DNA of 7,449 nucleotides from Pseudomonadota bacterium. GTDB taxonomy: Bacteria; Pseudomonadota; Gammaproteobacteria; Burkholderiales; Thiobacillaceae. The DNA lies in the NCBI GenBank assembly GCA_021791235.1, contig JAJYXA010000002.1, positions 1 to 7,449 on the forward strand. Reading direction: 5' to 3'. Numbering within the stretch: position 1 is the first letter of the stretch; every line of letters starts with the position of its first letter. Shown piece by piece: positions 5,867 to 7,449 of this stretch. Under the pieces are notes generated by a model that saw only the letters and a list, made by a program, of their open reading frames with translations, had not been told where the DNA came from and searched no databases. The translations under genes were made by a program, and so were the position numbers.

Positions 5867-7372
5867 ATGAGCGATTTCTTCGAAATGCTGAGTACGATCA
5901 CCCGTCGCAGAAAAGCCGAAGGGGGGTCGCCGTTTGCGTCGGTGAAGGCGACCGAGAGATGGCTGAAATCGCTGCATGCGGATTCGGATTACGATGCCCA
6001 TCATGCGCTGGTCGAGGGCCTGGAGCGCTTCAACGCGGAAAACGAGGTCGCCTCGCTCAGCCGCATGAAATCGCTGATGAAACTGGAAGAGGCGGGCCTG
6101 CCCTTGCAGGCGCGCATCGTCGAACAATATGTCCGCAACCAGGCTACGTTCCGCCTGGCGCGTCAGGCGCTGTGGCGCGAATCCTGGGTGTTCTGGTCGA
6201 TGCTGGCAGAAGCCTGGCTCTGCATGCTGAAGCAGGCGTACCGCAATCCGGCCAGCGCAGAACTCAAGCCTTTCGCCGCTGAAATCGCCGCGCGCGCGCT
6301 GCGCTATGCCGGTCGGGTCATGCGCTGGGACTATCATCAGGCACGCAATCCGGCCGCAACGGCCTGGCGCCGCATGCACAAGATCTACCGCCTGGTCGAG
6401 CGCGACGGGTTTGCCACGCAGGGGGTGAGCATCGATGCATGCACCACCCATTGCGCCCGCGAATACACGCTGGTCGTGCTGATGGGGTTGGTGCACCCGC
6501 TGGGCTACCGTGCGCAGGAAATCGAATCCATTGCCCGGATTCTCGAGGGCTACGAGCCTTTGCCTTTGCCCGAGGCCGTACCGGAGCGCGATGTGCACAC
6601 CCACATGGTGGATCTTTCGCTGAGCGAAGGGGCGGCCGTGCTGGAGAGCGAGTGGGTACAGGGCCGTCGCCTGCGTTACTTTGCGCTGGGCCCGCTCGTC
6701 GGCTATCTGAAGTCGCTCGATCAAGACACGGCGGACGTGGACAGTGGGCTCACCCGACAGGTTGCGAGCCTGATCGAGCGCGGCGGTATCCGCCGTGGCC
6801 GTCAACGTACGCACCGCTTCGGGCGGGTGTGGGTGGCAGCGGGCATGGATGAGATTCTGAACGCGCTGGCCCACCCCGATTCTTCCAAGGGGCGGCCCGC
6901 CCTCGCGCCATGGATGCTGCGCGACGAGAGCACCGAGGGCATGGGTTTCGCCCTGTCCGAGGCCACAGCCTTGCCGCATGGCCGGCTGGTGGCAGTGACC
7001 TGGGATCCCTCGGAGAACGTCTGGCAATTGCTGGCGATCCGCTGGGATCGCGAGGAGGACGGTCAGCGTCTGGTGGGCACCCAGCGCCTGTCACGCCATC
7101 CCAAGCGGGTGGAGGTCTATTTTGAAGCGGAGGTGCCGGGGGTGACGCGCGAACCGACTACCGCCATATTCCTGCCGATGACCCACACCGAGCAGGGCGT
7201 GAGCAACCTGCTGATTCCGAAAACGCATTATCAGCTCGGCGCGCCCTTGATGCTGCGCGACGGCGACATCGTCTATCGGCTGCGCCTGGGGGAGGTGCAG
7301 GAAACCCACGAAGGCTGGCTGCGCGTCGGCATGGACGTGGTCGGGCGGGAGCAGTTCGCCGTCGCCGCCTGA
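5867..7372 (+). CDS. hypothetical protein with PilZ-like C-terminal region (possible cyclic-di-GMP binder)
   Basis: I do not recognise this 501-residue protein by name. It has no signal peptide and no clear membrane helix, so it should be cytoplasmic. The first 300 residues are mostly helical and amphipathic, with tryptophan-rich stretches near 103-117 and 153-168 and a CTTHCAREY segment at 192-200. The C-terminal part contains RRGRQR (309-314) and, about 40 residues on, DESTEGMG (353-360). This order resembles the RxxxR and [D/N]xSxxG cyclic-di-GMP-binding motifs of PilZ domains, followed by strand-rich sequence to residue about 495. ATG 5867 (MSDFFEML) was chosen over the in-frame ATG at 5699: the 56 extra residues look like translated noise, and the sigma-54-like promoter would fall inside them. 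No clear ribosome-binding site precedes 5867. That it is a real gene is nearly certain; the PilZ reading is tentative. Confidence 0.85.
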   Translation: MSDFFEMLSTITRRRKAEGGSPFASVKATERWLKSLHADSDYDAHHALVEGLERFNAENEVASLSRMKSLMKLEEAGLPLQARIVEQYVRNQATFRLARQALWRESWVFWSMLAEAWLCMLKQAYRNPASAELKPFAAEIAARALRYAGRVMRWDYHQARNPAATAWRRMHKIYRLVERDGFATQGVSIDACTTHCAREYTLVVLMGLVHPLGYRAQEIESIARILEGYEPLPLPEAVPERDVHTHMVDLSLSEGAAVLESEWVQGRRLRYFALGPLVGYLKSLDQDTADVDSGLTRQVASLIERGGIRRGRQRTHRFGRVWVAAGMDEILNALAHPDSSKGRPALAPWMLRDESTEGMGFALSEATALPHGRLVAVTWDPSENVWQLLAIRWDREEDGQRLVGTQRLSRHPKRVEVYFEAEVPGVTREPTTAIFLPMTHTEQGVSNLLIPKTHYQLGAPLMLRDGDIVYRLRLGEVQETHEGWLRVGMDVVGREQFAVAA

Positions 7373-7385
7373 GCGGACAGCGGAT

Positions 7386-7449
7386 TCAGCGCGTGCGGAT
7401 GTCGCCGAAATGAAAGTCGAATGAGCCGGCGCGGCGGTCGCTGAAATAC
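7386..7449 (-). CDS. C-terminal end of an unidentified convergent gene (partial)
   Basis: One minus-strand frame is open from the window edge to a TGA at 7388-7386 and reads YFSDRRAGSFDFHFGDIRTR. The alternating aromatic and charged residues look like a real protein end, and a convergent gene ending 13 bp past the PilZ-like gene is a plausible layout. Only about 21 codons are visible and no family can be named. Confidence 0.45.
   Translation of the reverse strand, partial: YFSDRRAGSFDFHFGDIRTR

Noticed and set aside
5834..7027. Minus-strand ORF of 397 codons.
   Set aside because: It is a shadow of the PilZ-like gene in GC-rich DNA, rich in His, Arg and Gln, with no recognisable motif.
7373..7385. 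Possible terminator between the PilZ-like gene and the convergent partial gene.
   Set aside because: The 13-bp gap shows no hairpin followed by a T-run.

Overview
The window looks like GC-rich chromosomal DNA from a Gram-negative proteobacterium, most likely a betaproteobacterium. This rests on overall gene style: a TctD/QseB-like two-component pair, an ArnT-like glycosyltransferase that needs an outer membrane with lipid A, and a tRNA-Ser with an encoded CCA end. No marker gene fixes the genus. There are no insertion sequences, CRISPR arrays or phage genes. Most starts lack a clear Shine-Dalgarno sequence, so start choice rests on homology and overlaps.

Layout, left to right. A sensor histidine kinase (minus strand, C-terminal part cut off by the window edge) lies downstream of, and overlaps by 17 bp, an OmpR/PhoB-type response regulator (minus). 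Divergent from the regulator is a plus-strand pair, a GT2 polyprenyl-phosphate glycosyltransferase and an ArnT-like membrane glycosyltransferase, joined by an ATGA overlap. A small GtrA-family membrane protein follows on the minus strand; it converges on the ArnT-like gene and overlaps its 3' end. Divergent from gtrA, with 38 bp between them, is a ChbG/HpnK (YdjC-like) carbohydrate deacetylase on the plus strand, whose last codons run into a minus-strand tRNA-Ser(UGA). After a 233-bp intergenic region comes a 501-residue soluble protein with a PilZ-like C-terminal motif pair, preceded by a good sigma-54 -24/-12 match. The window ends in the C-terminal tail of an unidentified convergent gene.

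The most interesting reading is that the first six genes form one envelope-modification module. The GT2 enzyme would load a sugar on undecaprenyl phosphate, GtrA would help move it across the membrane, the YdjC-type enzyme would remove an N-acetyl group, and the ArnT-like enzyme would transfer the sugar to lipid A or another envelope acceptor. This parts list parallels the aminosugar modification of lipid A in Francisella (FlmF2, NaxD, FlmK) and Bordetella (Lgm proteins). The adjacent two-component system would be a natural regulator, in the manner of PmrAB, and a 12-bp-period direct repeat sits between the two divergent transcription units. The chemistry and the regulatory link are inference; the gene families are read directly from motifs.
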